Below are positions 49,427 to 58,375 of a DNA stretch of 64,000 nt, in pieces. Source of the stretch: Nocardioides sp. WS12. GTDB taxonomy: Bacteria; Actinomycetota; Actinomycetes; Propionibacteriales; Nocardioidaceae. The notes beneath the pieces are model-generated. The model did no database searches and was not told the DNA's origin. It saw nothing but the letters and a program-made list of their open reading frames with translations. Every line of letters starts with the position of its first letter. Position 1 is the first letter of the stretch. The DNA is taken from positions 5,084,001 through 5,148,000 of the forward strand of contig NZ_CP053928.1 in NCBI RefSeq assembly GCF_014108865.1, in the 5' to 3' direction. A program made the position numbers and the translations under genes.

Positions 49427-51301
49427 TCAGAACGCAGCCTCGTCGAGGTCCATGATCGCGAGGTCGGTGGCCTCGGCGATCCGGAGCTCGGCCGTGATCC
49501 GCGGCAGGTTGAGCTGCGCGAACCACTGGGCGGCAGCGACCTTGCCCTCGTAGTAGGCCTTGTCGCCACCGGCAGCGTCCAGCTTCTCCAGCGCCACCTC
49601 GGCGCCGCGGAGCAGCAGCCAGGCGCAGACCACGTCACCGAGCGCCATCAGGATGCGCGTGGTGTTGAGGCCGACCTTGTAGATGTTGCGCAGGTCGCCA
49701 CCGGAGTTGACGTCCGAGGACATCAGGTCGTTGATCATCAGACCGACGAGGCTGTTGGCGTCGTCGAGCGCGGTCGCGAGGAGCGCACGCTCGTTCTTGA
49801 GACGACCGTTGCCGGCCTCGGTCTCCACGAACGCCTTGATCTCGTTGGCGAGGTGACCGAGCGCCTTGCCCTGGTCCTTGACGATCTTGCGGAAGAAGAA
49901 GTCCTGGCCCTGGATGGCGGTGGTGCCTTCGTAGAGCGTGTCGATCTTCGCGTCGCGGACGTACTGCTCGATCGGGTACTCCTGCAGGAAGCCCGAACCA
50001 CCGAAGGTCTGCAGCGACTCGGTGCCGAGCAGCACCCACGAACGCTCCGAGCCGTAGCCCTTGACGATCGGGAGCAGCAGGTCGTTGACCGCCTCGGCCA
50101 GCTTGTCGTGCTCGCCGGACGCCTTCGCGATGGCGACCTTGTCCTGCCAGGTCGACGTGTAGATCACCAGCGACCGCATCGCCTCGGCGAACGACTTCTG
50201 GGTGATCAGCGAGCGGCGGACGTCCGGGTGGTGGGTGATCGTGACCCGCGGCGCGGCCTTGTCGGCGGCCTGGGTCAGGTCGGCGCCCTGGACACGCGTC
50301 TTGGCGTACTCGAGTGCGTTGAGGTAGCCGGTCGAGAGGGTCGCGATGGCCTTGGTGCCGACCATCATGCGGGCGTTCTCGATGACGTCGAACATCTGGC
50401 GGATGCCGTCGTGGACCTCGCCGAGCAGCCAGCCCTGGGCAGCTTCGCCGCCGCCGACCTGCGCGTCGCCGAAGGTGAGCTCGCAGGTGTTGGACACCTT
50501 GATGCCCATCTTGTGCTCGACGTTGGTGACGTAGACGCCGTTGCGCTCGCCGGTCAGCTCACCGGTCTGGTGGTCGAAGTGGTACTTCGGGACCAGGAAG
50601 AGCGAGAGGCCCTTGGTGCCCGGACCACCGACGCCCTCGACGCCCTTCGGGCGGGCGAGGACCAGGTGCATGATGTTCTCCTGCAGGTCCGACTCGGCGC
50701 TGGTGATGAAGCGCTTGACGCCGGAGATGTTCCAGGAGCCGTCCTCGTTGGGCGTCGCGAACGTCTTGCCCGCACCCACGTCAGAGCCCGCGTCGGGCTC
50801 GGTGAGGACCATCGTGGCGCCCCACAGGCGCTCGACCATGATCTCGGCGATCCGCACGTCGCGGGCCACACCGTTGGCGTTCTTGTAGACGACCGAACCC
50901 ATCGACGGGCCGGTGCAGTACATCCAGATCGGGGCCTGCGCACCGAGGACCATCTCGCCGGTCGCCCACACGAGCGACGGCGGAGCGGTGGTGCCACCGA
51001 TCGCCTCCGGCAGGCCGAGGCCCCAGAAGCCGGACTCCATCCAGGTGTCATACGACTTCTTGAACGACGCCGGCACGGGCGCGGTGTTGGTCTTGGGGTC
51101 GAACACCGGCGGGTTCCGGTCCGAGTCGACGTACGACGCCGCGAGGTCCTCGCGGGCGATGCGCTCGACCTCGCTGAGGATCTCGCGTGCGGTGTCGGCG
51201 TCCATCTCTTCGTAGATGCCGGTCCCGAGGTACTCCTGGACCTTGAAGAGCTCAAACAGGTTGAACTCGATGTCGCGGAGGTTGCTCTTGTAGTGGCTCA
51301 C
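49427..51301 (-). CDS. Acyl-CoA dehydrogenase, long FadE5-like type
   Basis: This 624-residue flavoenzyme is longer than the 380-residue short-chain type and resembles broad-range FadE5-type dehydrogenases. FAD and substrate blocks are MVLTEPDAGSDVGAGKT, GVKRFITSAESDL and TFGGSGFLQEYPIEQYVRDAKIDTLYEGTTAIQGQDF. The catalytic glutamate lies in the YEGTTAIQ segment, and the extra C-terminal helical domain (residues about 470-624) is typical. It performs the first step of beta-oxidation. The GTG at 51301 fits; a palindrome upstream may be the operator. A strong terminator follows. Confidence 0.92.
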   Translation of the reverse strand: MSHYKSNLRDIEFNLFELFKVQEYLGTGIYEEMDADTAREILSEVERIAREDLAASYVDSDRNPPVFDPKTNTAPVPASFKKSYDTWMESGFWGLGLPEAIGGTTAPPSLVWATGEMVLGAQAPIWMYCTGPSMGSVVYKNANGVARDVRIAEIMVERLWGATMVLTEPDAGSDVGAGKTFATPNEDGSWNISGVKRFITSAESDLQENIMHLVLARPKGVEGVGGPGTKGLSLFLVPKYHFDHQTGELTGERNGVYVTNVEHKMGIKVSNTCELTFGDAQVGGGEAAQGWLLGEVHDGIRQMFDVIENARMMVGTKAIATLSTGYLNALEYAKTRVQGADLTQAADKAAPRVTITHHPDVRRSLITQKSFAEAMRSLVIYTSTWQDKVAIAKASGEHDKLAEAVNDLLLPIVKGYGSERSWVLLGTESLQTFGGSGFLQEYPIEQYVRDAKIDTLYEGTTAIQGQDFFFRKIVKDQGKALGHLANEIKAFVETEAGNGRLKNERALLATALDDANSLVGLMINDLMSSDVNSGGDLRNIYKVGLNTTRILMALGDVVCAWLLLRGAEVALEKLDAAGGDKAYYEGKVAAAQWFAQLNLPRITAELRIAEATDLAIMDLDEAAF

Positions 51302-51333
51302 TGTCCCACCGTTTCTAGCTCGAAGTGAAGAGT

Positions 51334-51349
51334 GCTACTCGTCAGTAAC
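51334..51349. promoter_or_regulatory. Imperfect palindrome upstream of the acyl-CoA dehydrogenase gene
   Basis: GCTACTCGTCAGTAAC contains the inverted repeat TACT-CGTC-AGTA (51336-51347) with an outer G/C pair and one mismatch. It is 33-48 bases upstream of the dehydrogenase GTG, near the expected promoter. A TetR-type fatty-acid regulator could bind, but none is encoded here; the Rrf2 gene starts 160 bases further on. Confidence 0.35.
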
Positions 51350-51507
51350 TTAATGATACGGGGGGTGCTTGCTGCGGGCAAGCACGGGGCGGGTGGTTCT
51401 GCCTCACACCAACGAACCAGTCGCGAACTACTCCCGAACTACGCACTGACCAGGCACAGACCACTAGGTCGAGTGAATCGATCGAGCAATCTGACACACT
51501 TGGGTCC

Positions 51508-51966
51508 ATGCGCGTCTCCGCGAAGTCCGACTACGCCCTGCGCGCCCTGATTGCGATGGCCTCGCGATCCGACGGGCGGGCAGTCAGCGCCGAAGAACTC
51601 GGCCGCCTGCAGGACATCCCCCACGGGTTCCTCCAGGCAATCCTCGCCGACCTCCGACGCGCCAGCATCGTGATGTCGCAGCGCGGCCAGTCCGGCGGCT
51701 GGCGGATGGCCCGCGAGGCCGACACAGTCTCGGTCGCCGACGTGATCCGCGCCGTCGACGGACCGCTCGTCTCCGTCTACGGCCTGCGCCCCGAAGCCGT
51801 GAACTACAACGAGTCGGCCGAGGTCCTCCAGCACGTCTGGATCGCCGCCCGCCGCGCCCTGCGCGAGGTCTTCGAGGACGTGTCGATCCAGCAACTCGCC
51901 GACGGCGTACTGCCGGAAGCCGTCACGTCCCGCACCGCCGACGAAGACGCCTGGCAACCGCATTGA
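51508..51966 (+). CDS. Rrf2-family regulator without iron-sulfur cysteines
   Basis: This 152-residue Rrf2 protein has an N-terminal winged helix (MRVSAKSDYALRALIAMA) and the typical GGWRMAREADTVSVADVIRAVDG block. The three cysteines that bind a 2Fe-2S cluster in IscR or NsrR are absent: the protein has no cysteine at all. So it must sense something else, as CymR-type members do. It diverges from the acyl-CoA dehydrogenase gene (206-base gap) and may control it. Confidence 0.84.
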   Translation: MRVSAKSDYALRALIAMASRSDGRAVSAEELGRLQDIPHGFLQAILADLRRASIVMSQRGQSGGWRMAREADTVSVADVIRAVDGPLVSVYGLRPEAVNYNESAEVLQHVWIAARRALREVFEDVSIQQLADGVLPEAVTSRTADEDAWQPH

Positions 51967-52037
51967 GTTCTGGGACCCCCGGCCTGAGTTGAGGCTCATT
52001 CGCTCAGGCGGGTGACCGCGGGGCCAATCGGACGCAC

Positions 52038-54644
52038 ATGGTCCGCCGTGTGTTCGTCGCCCTCGCCCTTGCTGTCGCTGTCGTCACGCCGGCGGTCATC
52101 GGGTTGCCGGACACCGTCACCGTCGCGGCGCGCTGTGGCACGGGCAGCGACCTGAGCTGGACGCTGCCGGGCGCCTGTCAGCACGGCGACGAGGCACCTC
52201 CGGGGGTCGACCCGACCGAACCGGTCACGACGGCCGAACTGCGCACCCGCGAGGGCGGGAGCGAGGGCGCGTACGCCGCTGCCGAGGAGCTCGGCGTCCC
52301 CGCCCCCAGCGCGGTCGCTGCGTCCAGCCCGGCCGTGACGTGCGAGGGCGACGGTGTCGCCGGCTACCGCGTCCAGGCGATGTACGTCGTCGAGGCCGGC
52401 CGCACCAACCGCTTTGCGGCACTCCAGTCGAGCTTCCAGCTGTGGGCCGCAGGGGTCGACGACGTCGTCAACCGATCGGCGGCGCTGACCGGCGGCGTAC
52501 GACAAGTCCGGTTCGTGACCGACCCGTCCGGCGGCACCTGTGTCGCTCGGGTCCTCAACGTCACCGTCCCGGCGGGAGCACTGTCGTCGTTCAACTCCAG
52601 CATCTCGGCGATCCAGGCGCTCGGCTACACCGACCCGAGCCGCAAGTACCTCATGTGGACCGACGCCACCGTGCTCTGCGGCGTGGCCTCGATGTATCCC
52701 AACGACAGTGACACGCAGGCCAACCCGAACAACGGCAGCTACGCGCAGTACGCCCGAACGGACTCGGGTTGTTGGGGCTTCGGCGACGGTGCCGCCCAGC
52801 ACTCCGTGGAGGCCCACGAGCTCCTGCACACCCTGGGCGGTGTCATGAGCACCGCACCGCACGGCACGCGCGCAGGTCACTGCTGGGACGAGTCGGACAC
52901 GATGTGTTACGCCGACGGCGGCGGGTTCTCGATGCAGCAGATCTGCCCGGCCGAGCGGGAGTACCTCTTCGACTGCAACAACGACGACTACTTCTCGACG
53001 TACCCCGACCCAGGCAGCTATCTCGACAGCCACTGGAACGCCGCCGACTCGCGGTTCCTGATCGGTGGCGGCAACGGCGCGGGCGGCGGCACGCCCGGCG
53101 CCCCGACGGTCCTGGGAGCGACGATCGCCGTGAACAACCCGGCCGTCCCGGGCCTGGCCACGCAGGCGTCGGTGGCGCCCTCGCTGCCCGCCGGCCGGAC
53201 GGTGACGTCGGTGCAGTGGAAGTCCGCACGGACCGACTGCTCGTTCACGACGCCGACCGCGCTGCAGACCGAGGTCGCGTGTGGCGCGGCCGCTTCCGCC
53301 GCCACGACGGTGACGGCGACCCTCACCGATTCCTCCGGCGCGACCAAGGTGATCACCAGTCCCCTGACCTTCGCCACCGGCACCGCCCGCCCCGTCACGG
53401 TGAGCCTCGGCGCTGCAGGTCAGTGGCCCGCTGGCGGCAGCGCGTCGGTCTGCACCGGTGCCGCCTTCCCCCTCACCGCCCGCGTCGTCGACGTGGCAAG
53501 CGGTCAACCCATCAAGGGACTGGCCGTGCCGCTGACGAAGCAGACCGCGACCATGACAGCGCCCGCCAGCGCCGGCTCCCCGATCACGGCGGCGTCGGGC
53601 GTGGCCACGCAGAGCCAGACCGCAAGCGTCGCGACGACCTACCGCGGGCGGACTGCCGCCGGCACCGTCTATGCCGCGGGCGCCCAGGTCGCGCTGGCCG
53701 CCGCCCCGGCCCGTTGTACGACGGCGCTCTCCGCCAGCGTGAGCGACAACGACATCCACTACGCCGACCCGGTGACCGTGTCCGGCGCCCTGACCGCCGC
53801 AGTCGGCGCGACCCCCGTCGCCGCATCCGGCGTCACGCTCGCCGTACGCCTGACCACGGCGACCGGGACGGTCCTCACCCTCGGTTCGGCGAAGACCACC
53901 GCCGACGGCACCTATGCACTGGTGGTGAAGCCGACCGCGAGCGGAACCATTGCGGTGAGCCTCGCCGCCAGCACGGCCTACACCGCGTCCACCGCTTCGG
54001 CCGGTGCGATCACGGTCCGCATTCCCGCCACCCTGATCACGGGGGCGGTCGACAGGACCGACGTCGGCTACGGGCAGGCGGTGGTCGTCACCGGCACCCT
54101 GCGGCGCGATGCGGGCGGCGTCGTGACGGCGCTGGCCAGCAAGCCGGTCGCGGTCTACGTTGCGCCTGCGACCGGCGCGCCGGTGAAGGTCGGGTCAGCG
54201 ACCACGACCGCCAACGGCACCTTCACCGCGTCCGTTCCGCTCAAGGTGAGCGGACTCCTGTACGTCGCCTATGCCGGCGCCGCCGGACAACCGGCCGCGC
54301 GGGCGGACATCGGCGCCGTCGTGTCGGGGACCTGGACCACCACCGTCACCGCTTCGAGGTCAGCGGCCTCGGTCGTCCTCGGTGGCTCGGTGACGATCAC
54401 GGGATCCGTGACCCGCACCTACCTGGGCGCAACGCTTCCGGCGCCCGGACTCCGGGTGAAGGTGACCTTCCAGCCGACGGGTGGGTCGACGTCCACTCTG
54501 GTCTCGACCGTGACGACCACGACGGCAGGAACCTTCACTGCACGGGTCTATCCGAAGGCGAGCGGCACCTGGACAGCGACGCTCTCAGGGGTGGCCGGCT
54601 ACGCCGACGACTCGGCTGACCCGCTGACGATCACCGTCAACTGA
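52038..54644 (+). CDS. Secreted metzincin-like protease with Ig-like repeats
   Basis: This 868-residue exported protein has an N-terminal signal peptide (FVALALAVAVVTPAVIG) and a catalytic domain with HELLH (His260, Glu261, His264). A Met-turn-like DTMCY lies about 30 residues later, as in metzincins. The canonical third histidine ten residues after the first is replaced by Met270; H275 or the later GHC could supply it. Many cysteines are present. From about residue 350 on there are four tandem Ig/Cna-B-like domains with repeated G-T-A/V-S-V-S-L and TADGTYxLxVKPxxSG motifs. It is a probable extracellular protease or adhesin. Confidence 0.78.
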   Translation: MVRRVFVALALAVAVVTPAVIGLPDTVTVAARCGTGSDLSWTLPGACQHGDEAPPGVDPTEPVTTAELRTREGGSEGAYAAAEELGVPAPSAVAASSPAVTCEGDGVAGYRVQAMYVVEAGRTNRFAALQSSFQLWAAGVDDVVNRSAALTGGVRQVRFVTDPSGGTCVARVLNVTVPAGALSSFNSSISAIQALGYTDPSRKYLMWTDATVLCGVASMYPNDSDTQANPNNGSYAQYARTDSGCWGFGDGAAQHSVEAHELLHTLGGVMSTAPHGTRAGHCWDESDTMCYADGGGFSMQQICPAEREYLFDCNNDDYFSTYPDPGSYLDSHWNAADSRFLIGGGNGAGGGTPGAPTVLGATIAVNNPAVPGLATQASVAPSLPAGRTVTSVQWKSARTDCSFTTPTALQTEVACGAAASAATTVTATLTDSSGATKVITSPLTFATGTARPVTVSLGAAGQWPAGGSASVCTGAAFPLTARVVDVASGQPIKGLAVPLTKQTATMTAPASAGSPITAASGVATQSQTASVATTYRGRTAAGTVYAAGAQVALAAAPARCTTALSASVSDNDIHYADPVTVSGALTAAVGATPVAASGVTLAVRLTTATGTVLTLGSAKTTADGTYALVVKPTASGTIAVSLAASTAYTASTASAGAITVRIPATLITGAVDRTDVGYGQAVVVTGTLRRDAGGVVTALASKPVAVYVAPATGAPVKVGSATTTANGTFTASVPLKVSGLLYVAYAGAAGQPAARADIGAVVSGTWTTTVTASRSAASVVLGGSVTITGSVTRTYLGATLPAPGLRVKVTFQPTGGSTSTLVSTVTTTTAGTFTARVYPKASGTWTATLSGVAGYADDSADPLTITVN

Positions 54645-54654
54645 CCGGCAGACG

Positions 54655-55332
54655 TCAGGCGACGTCGTCCAGCTTGCCGAGCTTGCGCTTGAGCTTGCGG
54701 CGCCGGCGGTCGAGTTCCTCGAGACGGACCTCGAGCGAGGCATTGCGACGCGAGAGCTTCTCCAGTTCGCGCAGGGCCTCGGGCAGCGACTGCACCGCGG
54801 GCGCGGCCTGCGGGACCACGTCGAGCCGCAGGGACGCCGTACCGAAGCCGACGACCTTGCCGAAGGCCTTCCAGACATGGGCCGGGTCCATGCCGTCGGT
54901 CTCGACGACATGCAACCGCTCGGGCTTGCGTACGGCGGCCGACCAGCGCGTGATCGCGTCGGACTCGTCGTCCAGGCCGGTCGTGATGACGACGTGGACC
55001 TGGTAGCCGGCGAGGGCGTCGATCAGGAGGGCGATCTGGTCCGCCGTGGCGGTGGCGAGCAGGGGCTGGCTGAACGCCAGGTCGGCGCGGGACTTCTGGG
55101 CGCGGCGAACCATCCGGGTCCACTGACCCTCGACGTCGGTGCGCTTGAGGCCCCAGGCCTTGTGGGAGCGGGTGAGCTCAACGGCCGCGCGGAAGCTCTC
55201 CGCGGGCGTCTGTGCAATCGAGGAGACGCCGAGTTCGACGAGTGCCTCGTGGTGGTGGGCGAGGGCGGGCTCGATCGCGTCGGCCGTGCCTGCCATCCCG
55301 ACGTGAATCCACGCCTTGTGCTTCTTGGGCAT
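54655..55332 (-). CDS. Sulfotransferase-like protein with degenerate P-loop
   Basis: This 225-residue protein begins KKHKAWIHVGMAGTADAIEPAL. That is a pattern like the PAPS-binding loop HVGxPKTGTTxLQ of actinobacterial sulfotransferases but without the K/R-TGTT core, so catalysis is doubtful. The HHHEALVELGV and FSQPLLATATADQIALLIDAL blocks match that family. A C-terminal coiled coil of about 40 residues (ALRELEKLSRRNASLEVRLEELDRRRRKLKRKLGKL region) ends the protein. The gene converges with the protease gene. Confidence 0.65.
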   Translation of the reverse strand: MPKKHKAWIHVGMAGTADAIEPALAHHHEALVELGVSSIAQTPAESFRAAVELTRSHKAWGLKRTDVEGQWTRMVRRAQKSRADLAFSQPLLATATADQIALLIDALAGYQVHVVITTGLDDESDAITRWSAAVRKPERLHVVETDGMDPAHVWKAFGKVVGFGTASLRLDVVPQAAPAVQSLPEALRELEKLSRRNASLEVRLEELDRRRRKLKRKLGKLDDVA

Positions 55333-55413
55333 GTCCTGACGGTCGCAGGGGCCGGTGAGCGCGACGTGAACCGATGGTGGCCGGAGGGCGTGCGCTGCAT
55401 GTGCGGTCAGCCA

Positions 55414-55429
55414 CTAGAACACGTTCTAG
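55414..55429. promoter_or_regulatory. KstR-like operator, perfect palindrome
   Basis: CTAGAAC-AC-GTTCTAG is identical to the site at 16926-16941 and perfectly symmetrical. It lies 21 bases upstream of the NTF2-fold gene at 55450. This places an isolated gene, 36 kb away, in the same predicted regulon. Confidence 0.78.
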
Positions 55430-55449
55430 ATTTTGTCTACGATGCTCCC

Positions 55450-55902
55450 ATGATCACCTCCGACGCCATCGTCTGGAACGCGCCGAACGACCCGCACCCG
55501 GCCCGCGCCGCCTCCCAGCGTTCGTACTCCGCCGTCGCCAAGGGCGATCTGGCCGAGTGGCTGACCGCCTACGCCGAGGACGCCGTCATCGAGGACCCCG
55601 TCGGTCCGTCGATGTTCGACCCCGAGGGCGCGGGTCACCGCGGCCACGCCGGCATCTCGGCCTTCTGGGACAAGGCGATCGCGTCCATCGCGAAGTTCGA
55701 GTTCACGATCAGCGACTCGTTCGCGAACCCGGGCAGCAACACCTGCGCCAACATCGGCCAGATCCGGACGACGTTCCCGGACGGCTCGTCCGCAGTGACC
55801 GACCTGATCATGGTCTACGTCATCCACGACGACGGCCGCGTGAAGTCGATGAAGGCGTTCTGGGAGCCCGACCGCACGATGGCCAGTTTCACCTCGGCCT
55901 GA
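55450..55902 (+). CDS. NTF2-fold protein, ketosteroid-isomerase-like
   Basis: This 150-residue protein is of the SnoaL/steroid delta-isomerase fold. YSAVAKGDLAEWLTAYAEDAVIEDPVGPSMFDPEG has the Asp/Tyr context of KSI-like active sites (AEDAVIEDPVG), and HAGISAFWDKAIASIAKFEF and VKSMKAFWEPDR complete the cone-like barrel. A perfect KstR-like operator lies just upstream. Together this suggests a steroid isomerase or related hydratase, but the catalytic base cannot be proven from sequence. Confidence 0.8.
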   Translation: MITSDAIVWNAPNDPHPARAASQRSYSAVAKGDLAEWLTAYAEDAVIEDPVGPSMFDPEGAGHRGHAGISAFWDKAIASIAKFEFTISDSFANPGSNTCANIGQIRTTFPDGSSAVTDLIMVYVIHDDGRVKSMKAFWEPDRTMASFTSA

Positions 55903-55917
55903 ACCTGACGGCGTCGT

Positions 55918-55968
55918 ACCAACCAAATTTGTCGCGACTCCCGTCGCGGGACGACAAATTCGGCTGGT
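55918..55968. repeat. Palindromic intergenic repeat, copy 2
   Basis: The arms ACCAACCAAATTTGTCG and CGACAAATTCGGCTGGT form a 17-bp stem with two mismatches and enclose a 17-base GC-rich loop that can itself pair (CGCGAC / GTCGCG). It is the same element as at 31167-31217, again between convergent genes, ending three bases before the DUF2461 stop codon. Confidence 0.75.
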
Positions 55969-55971
55969 GCG

Positions 55972-56604
55972 TCAGGCCGTGGCCTCCGCGATCCAGTTGA
56001 CCAGCGGACGCAGCCGGCGCCAGTCCTCACGCACCCGGTCGAGCAGGTCGGCGGTGTGGATGAACGGTTCGAAGCCGTACTCCCGCATGCCGAGGACGGT
56101 CTTCATCCGCAGCAGGTCGATCCGCGGGTGCTCCTTGTCGTAGCCGCGCGGCACGGTCTTCAATCGGTCGCCCGCGATCCCGAAGCCGCCCCGCTCGAGG
56201 TCGCCCAGGATCCGCGCCAGGGCCGGACCGGTCTTGTCGTCGGCCATCGCTTCGCGCATCGCGGCCAGCCGCTCCCCCGCCATCTCGTAGACCCCGCCAC
56301 CGACCCGCACGCCCGGCGCGGCCACCTCGACGTACCAACCCGTCGCGGGGCCGACGCCGACGAACGCACCCTGGTGGTTCTTGTACGGCGTCTTGTCCTT
56401 GGCGAAGCGGACGTCGCGGTACGGGCGGAACACCTTGGCCGCGCCGAACTCCTGCGCGAGCGCATCGGTCAGCGCCACCATCGGCGCCTTCACCTCGGTC
56501 GCGTAGACGTCCTTGTGCGCCTCCCAGAAGGACTTCGTGTTGTCGACCTCGAGGTCGTCATAGAAGTCGAGGGCAGCTTCGGGGAAGCCGGTGAACTCAG
56601 CCAT
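55972..56604 (-). CDS. DUF2461 family protein
   Basis: This 210-residue protein has the conserved blocks FPEAALDFYDDLEVDNTKSFWEAHKDVY, KVFRPYRDVRFAKDKTPYKNHQGAF, GWYVEVAAPGVRVGGGVYEM and PRGYDKEHPRIDLLRMK of the DUF2461/TIGR02453 family. Length matches. The function is unknown to me. It overlaps the upstream membrane protein gene by eight bases, so they are likely co-transcribed. Confidence 0.88.
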   Translation of the reverse strand: MAEFTGFPEAALDFYDDLEVDNTKSFWEAHKDVYATEVKAPMVALTDALAQEFGAAKVFRPYRDVRFAKDKTPYKNHQGAFVGVGPATGWYVEVAAPGVRVGGGVYEMAGERLAAMREAMADDKTGPALARILGDLERGGFGIAGDRLKTVPRGYDKEHPRIDLLRMKTVLGMREYGFEPFIHTADLLDRVREDWRRLRPLVNWIAEATA

Positions 56605-57376
56605 GCCGGGCAGCCCTGCCAGGGACGGGGACCGGGACGTTCCAGCGCAGCGCGTGCTGGATGCCGACGACGATGGCCTTGTCGTTCAGCGGGTCGTCGG
56701 GGTCGTACCAGACCGTCGTGTGCTGCCCCTTCTCGATCGGGGCACGCGACGGGATCGTCACCCGCCGACGCACGACGTACGACGTCCCGTCCGCCCCCAC
56801 GTAGCGGAACGTGCTGGTGGTGATCACGTTGCTCGCCTCGTCGAAGTCGTCCGGCTCCCAACCGGGATCGACGACGGTCGCGTCGACCGGCACGCCCCGC
56901 GCGATCAGCGCCACCTCGTGCGCGAACCTCTTGCGACGTGCAGCAACCCGGGCGCCGCCCACGAGCAGTGCCGCGGCTCCGACGACCCCCGAGATGATGG
57001 CCGCGACGACGTACCGGCCTTCGACGTCGAGCTCGACCACCGCGAACAACTGGCCGAGCGCGGAAGCCAGGCCGAACGTCCCCAGCGCGTGCCACAGGCC
57101 GAACTGGAGCGGGTACTGGTCCACGATCAGCGACCAGGTCAGCAGGCCGAGCACGGCGGCGACGCCGCCGCCGATGGTGGCCAGACCCGCCTCGTCACCC
57201 GCGATGTACGACGCCGGGCCGTCGCCGTACCCGTCGATGACCGTGCACCCGATGCCGTAGCCCGCGGCCACGCCACCGACCAGCAGCAGCAACTGCGCCG
57301 TCACGACCCAGAAGGGCCGAAAGGGGCGCGGTTCGAACGTGAAGGGGGGAGGTCCCGGTTCGGACATGGGAGACAT
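56597..57376 (-). CDS. DUF3592-like membrane protein
   Basis: This 259-residue protein has four hydrophobic segments in its first 140 residues (FWVVTAQLLLLVGGVAAGYGI ... VVAAIISGVVGAAALLVGGA) and a C-terminal DUF3592-like domain (GVPVDATVVDPGWEPDDFDEA ... VRRRVTIPSRAPIEKGQHTTVWYDPDDPLNDKAI). Starts at ATG 57376 or ATG 57367 are possible. It lies before a DUF2461 gene on the same strand. The function is unknown. Confidence 0.75.
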   Translation of the reverse strand: MSPMSEPGPPPFTFEPRPFRPFWVVTAQLLLLVGGVAAGYGIGCTVIDGYGDGPASYIAGDEAGLATIGGGVAAVLGLLTWSLIVDQYPLQFGLWHALGTFGLASALGQLFAVVELDVEGRYVVAAIISGVVGAAALLVGGARVAARRKRFAHEVALIARGVPVDATVVDPGWEPDDFDEASNVITTSTFRYVGADGTSYVVRRRVTIPSRAPIEKGQHTTVWYDPDDPLNDKAIVVGIQHALRWNVPVPVPGRAARHG

Positions 57377-57412
57377 CTAACCCGAAGAACGCGAGGAGCA
57401 GTGGGGCGAACG

Positions 57413-57488
57413 TGGAGCGGACGACGAGATTCGAACTCGCGACATCGACCTTGGGAAGGTCGCGCTCTACCAACTGAGCTACGTCCGC
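57413..57488 (-). tRNA. tRNA-Gly (anticodon CCC)
   Basis: The 76-base cloverleaf on the minus strand has acceptor arms GCGGACG / CGTCCGC and a D-arm GCTC-AGTTGGTA-GAGC. The anticodon stem is CGACC / GGTCG with loop TTCCCAA (anticodon CCC, codon GGG), and the T-arm is GCGAG-TTCGAAT-CTCGT. The 3' CCA is encoded. The structure is complete and canonical. Confidence 0.97.
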
Positions 57489-57516
57489 ATGCCCGGTCGC
57501 CCGAGCGTGGAGGATG

Positions 57517-58290
57517 CTACCCGATGGGCGCGAGGGCGGGACGCTTCGGTTCGACGGTGTCGCCGGACGATCGGCCCGTGACGCGGCGGTGCACCCAGGG
57601 CGCGACGTGGGTGCGGGCCCAGGCGAGGTTGGCCTGCCGCTGTTCCCGCGAGGACAGCACCGGCAGTTCGATCGGCGCGAGCGGCTCGAGGGTGTGCGGG
57701 ATCCGCAGCGCGTCCAGCACCGCCATCGCGATCTGTTGGTGACCGACGGGGTTGAGGTGCAGGCGATCCTCGTCGAAGACCTCGGCGTGCGCCCAGCCGC
57801 GCATCCGCCACATGTCGACGACCGTGGCGTCGTGGCTCTCGGCGATCTCGCGCACCCACTCGTTGAAGATCGCGAACCGGCCGCGCATCAACTTGAACAC
57901 GCCACTGTCGCGCGGGTCGGCGATGGTGAACATGACGACGTGCGCGCCCGAGGCCTTCAGGCGCGCGACGGCTGCGTTGTAATCGGCCGCGAGGGCATCG
58001 AGGTCGACCTTGGGCCGGAGTACGTCGTTGCCGCCCCCGTGGATCGTGACGAGATCGGGCCCCAGGGCGAGTGCTTCATCGACCTGCTCGGCGACGATCG
58101 CGGGCAGCTTGCGGCCGCGGATCGCGAGGTTGGCGTAGCCGAAGTCGGCACCGGCCGCGGCGGCATCGGCCGCGAGCACCTCGGCCGTGCGGTCCGCCCA
58201 GCCGCGCAGGCCGTTGGGACGGGTGTCGTCGGGGTCACCGACGCCTTCGGTGAACGAGTCGCCGAGGGCGACGTACTTCTGGAAAGTCAC
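57517..58290 (-). CDS. SGNH/GDSL hydrolase, cytoplasmic type
   Basis: This 257-residue hydrolase has block I GDSFTEGVGD (nucleophile Ser), a conserved Gly near NLAIRGRK, block III GGGNDVL (Asn) and block V DRLHLNPVGHQQI (Asp, His). There is no signal peptide, so it acts inside the cell or on small esters. Residues about 220-257 form an extra Arg/Pro-rich tail. The substrate is unknown. It diverges from dcd. Confidence 0.87.
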   Translation of the reverse strand: MTFQKYVALGDSFTEGVGDPDDTRPNGLRGWADRTAEVLAADAAAAGADFGYANLAIRGRKLPAIVAEQVDEALALGPDLVTIHGGGNDVLRPKVDLDALAADYNAAVARLKASGAHVVMFTIADPRDSGVFKLMRGRFAIFNEWVREIAESHDATVVDMWRMRGWAHAEVFDEDRLHLNPVGHQQIAMAVLDALRIPHTLEPLAPIELPVLSSREQRQANLAWARTHVAPWVHRRVTGRSSGDTVEPKRPALAPIG

Positions 58291-58375
58291 CGAGCCATTG
58301 TGCGTCGGAGGACCTGATCAGCCCAAAGGCCGAAGGACGAGAAGGGTCAGGCCCTCCTGCGGGTAAGGTGCCGTC

